This document shows positions 62,836-64,000 of a stretch of 64,000 nucleotides of DNA, one piece after another (position 1 is the stretch's first letter; every line of letters begins with the position of its first letter). Location of the stretch: assembly GCA_037951165.1 (NCBI GenBank), contig JBBDHG010000061.1, forward strand, positions 3,530,501 to 3,594,500, given 5' to 3'. Made by a program: the position numbers and the translations under genes. The notes below the pieces were generated by a model. That model was not told where the DNA came from and did not search any database. It was given only the letters and a program-made list of their open reading frames with translations. The stretch comes from Lophius americanus (lineage: Eukaryota; Chordata; Actinopteri; Lophiiformes; Lophiidae).

Positions 62836-62944
62836 CTGCATGCGCAGGTGGCAGGTAATCGCAATGCTATATTATCTCATTTCCTCCAGGGTTGAACCCT
62901 GAAGCAGCTGACTACACCTCCTCCTCAGAAGCGAGAGCACTTAC

Positions 62945-63260
62945 TGCACGGTGCAGTTGTAGCACCCCTCCTCAGCCCTCCTCACCACCTCCGCCGCCAG
63001 TGCAGACGCGCTGTCTGCCGAGCCAGATTCTCTCTTCCTCCCACCTCTTGTTGAGTGACGCGCGCGCACGGACACACACGCAGACGCGCCAACGTAGAGG
63101 AAGTTAAAAATAATAAGTTGACAATAATTGGACGCAGGGATTCATCCATTGTCCGCAGCCTGCTGCGTCTTAGGCGCCTTAATGACGCTTTGCGCACTAA
63201 AAGTTAGGGGAGGAAGAACAGCCACGCCGTGCGTACTGTGACTCACAATTATTCACCAAC
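62945..63260 (-). promoter_or_regulatory. candidate non-coding first exon and promoter area of cxxc5
   Basis: This is one of the most CpG-rich parts of the window (for example the CGCGCGCAC run near 63060). On the minus strand it ends in a consensus donor, CA|GTAAGTG, with GT at 62944/62943. That suits a 5' UTR exon of cxxc5 joined to the acceptor at 54912. The start is unknown; I set the boundary where CpG richness fades. A second, weaker candidate exon lies at 63916..64000. Confidence 0.4.
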
Positions 63261-63303
63261 ATATGGTGCGCTTGGCTCTGCGATGCTGGTGGCGGATTTT
63301 AAA

Positions 63304-63315
63304 GGGGGGGGGGGG
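63304..63315 (+). repeat. G12 homopolymer
   Basis: Twelve consecutive G on the + strand (C on the minus strand), next to the CpG-richer candidate first exon. Such runs are often length-polymorphic. Confidence 0.9.
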
Positions 63316-63319
63316 ACTG

Positions 63320-63807
63320 GAAATAGCCGGGTTGCCCGGTACATGGCAACTTTCTCATGATGCCCGGAGGAAAAAAATTGACCAATTTCAACCTCACTTT
63401 GGAAAACACTGATCTGGTCAATGCGCTTTTTTCTAAGAGTTAAATAAAAGCTCCAATCATGGCTTGACGACCAAATCATTTAATATAAAAGAAGTCTGCC
63501 CCGGCTTCTGATGCGCGTTTCTTTCATTAAGTGGAAGTTTAGTGTTCACCGTGAAAAGCTGCTCCTCAATAACATCACGTTATGTGTCGCGCTGTATCGG
63601 CGCTGCTGGCGATTTTACAACATTGACAGAATAAAACCCCACTCTCTACCATTATACAGCAGCGACATAAACAATACAAATATTAGCCAAACACTTTTAA
63701 CAGATGAGAATGTGTGTCTCTGCGGTACCAGAGGGGAGCTCACCCTGCTATAACTTGATCCATAAGAGGATGACATCCGAACTTTCACCAGACTTCAACA
63801 AAGTATT
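63320..63807. other. flank of the candidate promoter, nothing recognised
   Basis: AT-richer than its surroundings. It has a CCAAT (63452-63456, + strand) that would be an inverted CCAAT box for a minus-strand promoter. An 80-codon open frame (63511-63753) has no features. Confidence 0.4.
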
Positions 63808-63871
63808 ACCCCACCAACCACCCACCCCTCCTCCCCATCAGCCCCCACCTCCCCCCTCCTCCCCTCCCATG
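63808..63871 (-). promoter_or_regulatory. G-rich tract with quadruplex potential on the minus strand
   Basis: The + strand is nearly all C with scattered A and T, so the minus strand carries more than six runs of three to six G with short spacers. This meets the usual pattern for a G-quadruplex. It lies upstream of the candidate cxxc5 first exon at 62945 or just downstream of the weaker one at 63916. Confidence 0.6.
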
Positions 63872-63915
63872 TATCTGCATATTTGCAAACACGGACCCGT
63901 TTTATTCGCACCTAC

Positions 63916-64000
63916 CAAAGCAGATCCGAGCGGAGGGGAGGACTCCCACAGTCCGAGCGCTCCGGCTCTCAGACCGCCGTGCAGAATGGTGACAAAAAAA
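63916..64000 (-). other. weaker candidate 5' exon at the window edge
   Basis: GC-rich sequence with several CpGs. On the minus strand it reaches CTTTG|GTAGGTG, an acceptable splice donor (GT at 63915/63914). It could be an alternative cxxc5 first exon or part of another gene outside the window. The evidence is composition and one donor only. Confidence 0.2.

Larger units (their letters stand above)
54914..62943 (-). other. putative first intron of cxxc5
   Basis: If the acceptor at 54912 pairs with the donor at 62943/62944, this 8-kb stretch is intron. It holds a pair of inverted repeats (55583..56118 and 61318..61908), a purine/G-rich run (about 57498-57534), a perfect 28-bp hairpin (59461..59488), and otherwise AT-rich sequence without recognisable genes. 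The alternative is that it is simply 5' flank. Confidence 0.4.

Overview
This is vertebrate nuclear DNA, almost certainly from a teleost fish. It is AT-rich, has long microsatellites, and carries several interspersed repeats of kinds common in teleosts: L1-, L2- and Rex1-type LINE 3' ends, a Tc1/mariner relic and a tRNA-headed SINE-like repeat. Genes are sparse and spliced. There are no operons, CRISPR arrays, prokaryotic genes or viral genes.

One protein-coding gene can be fully supported: cxxc5, the CXXC-type zinc finger protein 5 gene, on the minus strand. Its main coding exon (54099..54893) encodes residues 1-265, including the whole CXXC zinc finger. A GT..AG intron of 10,382 bp separates it from a 45-nt final coding segment (43672..43716) that encodes the 14-residue C-terminus and the stop codon. 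The joined product is 279 aa. A 3' UTR of about 1 kb probably ends near an AATAAA at 42655..42660. Upstream of the start codon is a good splice acceptor (54912/54913). A CpG-richer region with a consensus minus-strand donor (62943/62944) is a plausible first non-coding exon and promoter area; this part is inference.

Layout. 1-9 kb: SINE-like repeat, L1-type fragment with a pentanucleotide expansion, first copy of an unnamed repeat (family B), Tc1 relic, then a copy of an internally repetitive element (family A) split by a 5'-truncated LINE. 9-20 kb: mostly featureless intergenic DNA with (GT)n tracts and two teleost repeat fragments. 20-31 kb: repeat-rich, with four more family A copies or fragments, an L2-type LINE 3' end, two LINE tails with (GATAA)n, and an interrupted SINE-like copy. 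31-42.6 kb: intergenic, with GT/CA tracts, AT-rich tandem repeats and the second family B copy. 42.6-54.9 kb: cxxc5 with its large intron, which holds a family A copy with both ends. 54.9-64 kb: the 5' side of cxxc5, with a pair of about 0.55-kb repeats in opposite orientation, a perfect hairpin, and a CpG-richer end with a CRE palindrome and G-rich tracts.

I found no convincing new biological system. The most unusual material is family A, the inverted repeat pair on the 5' side of cxxc5, and the nested insertions. Family names given from memory of typical teleost repeats are marked as such; no database search was possible.
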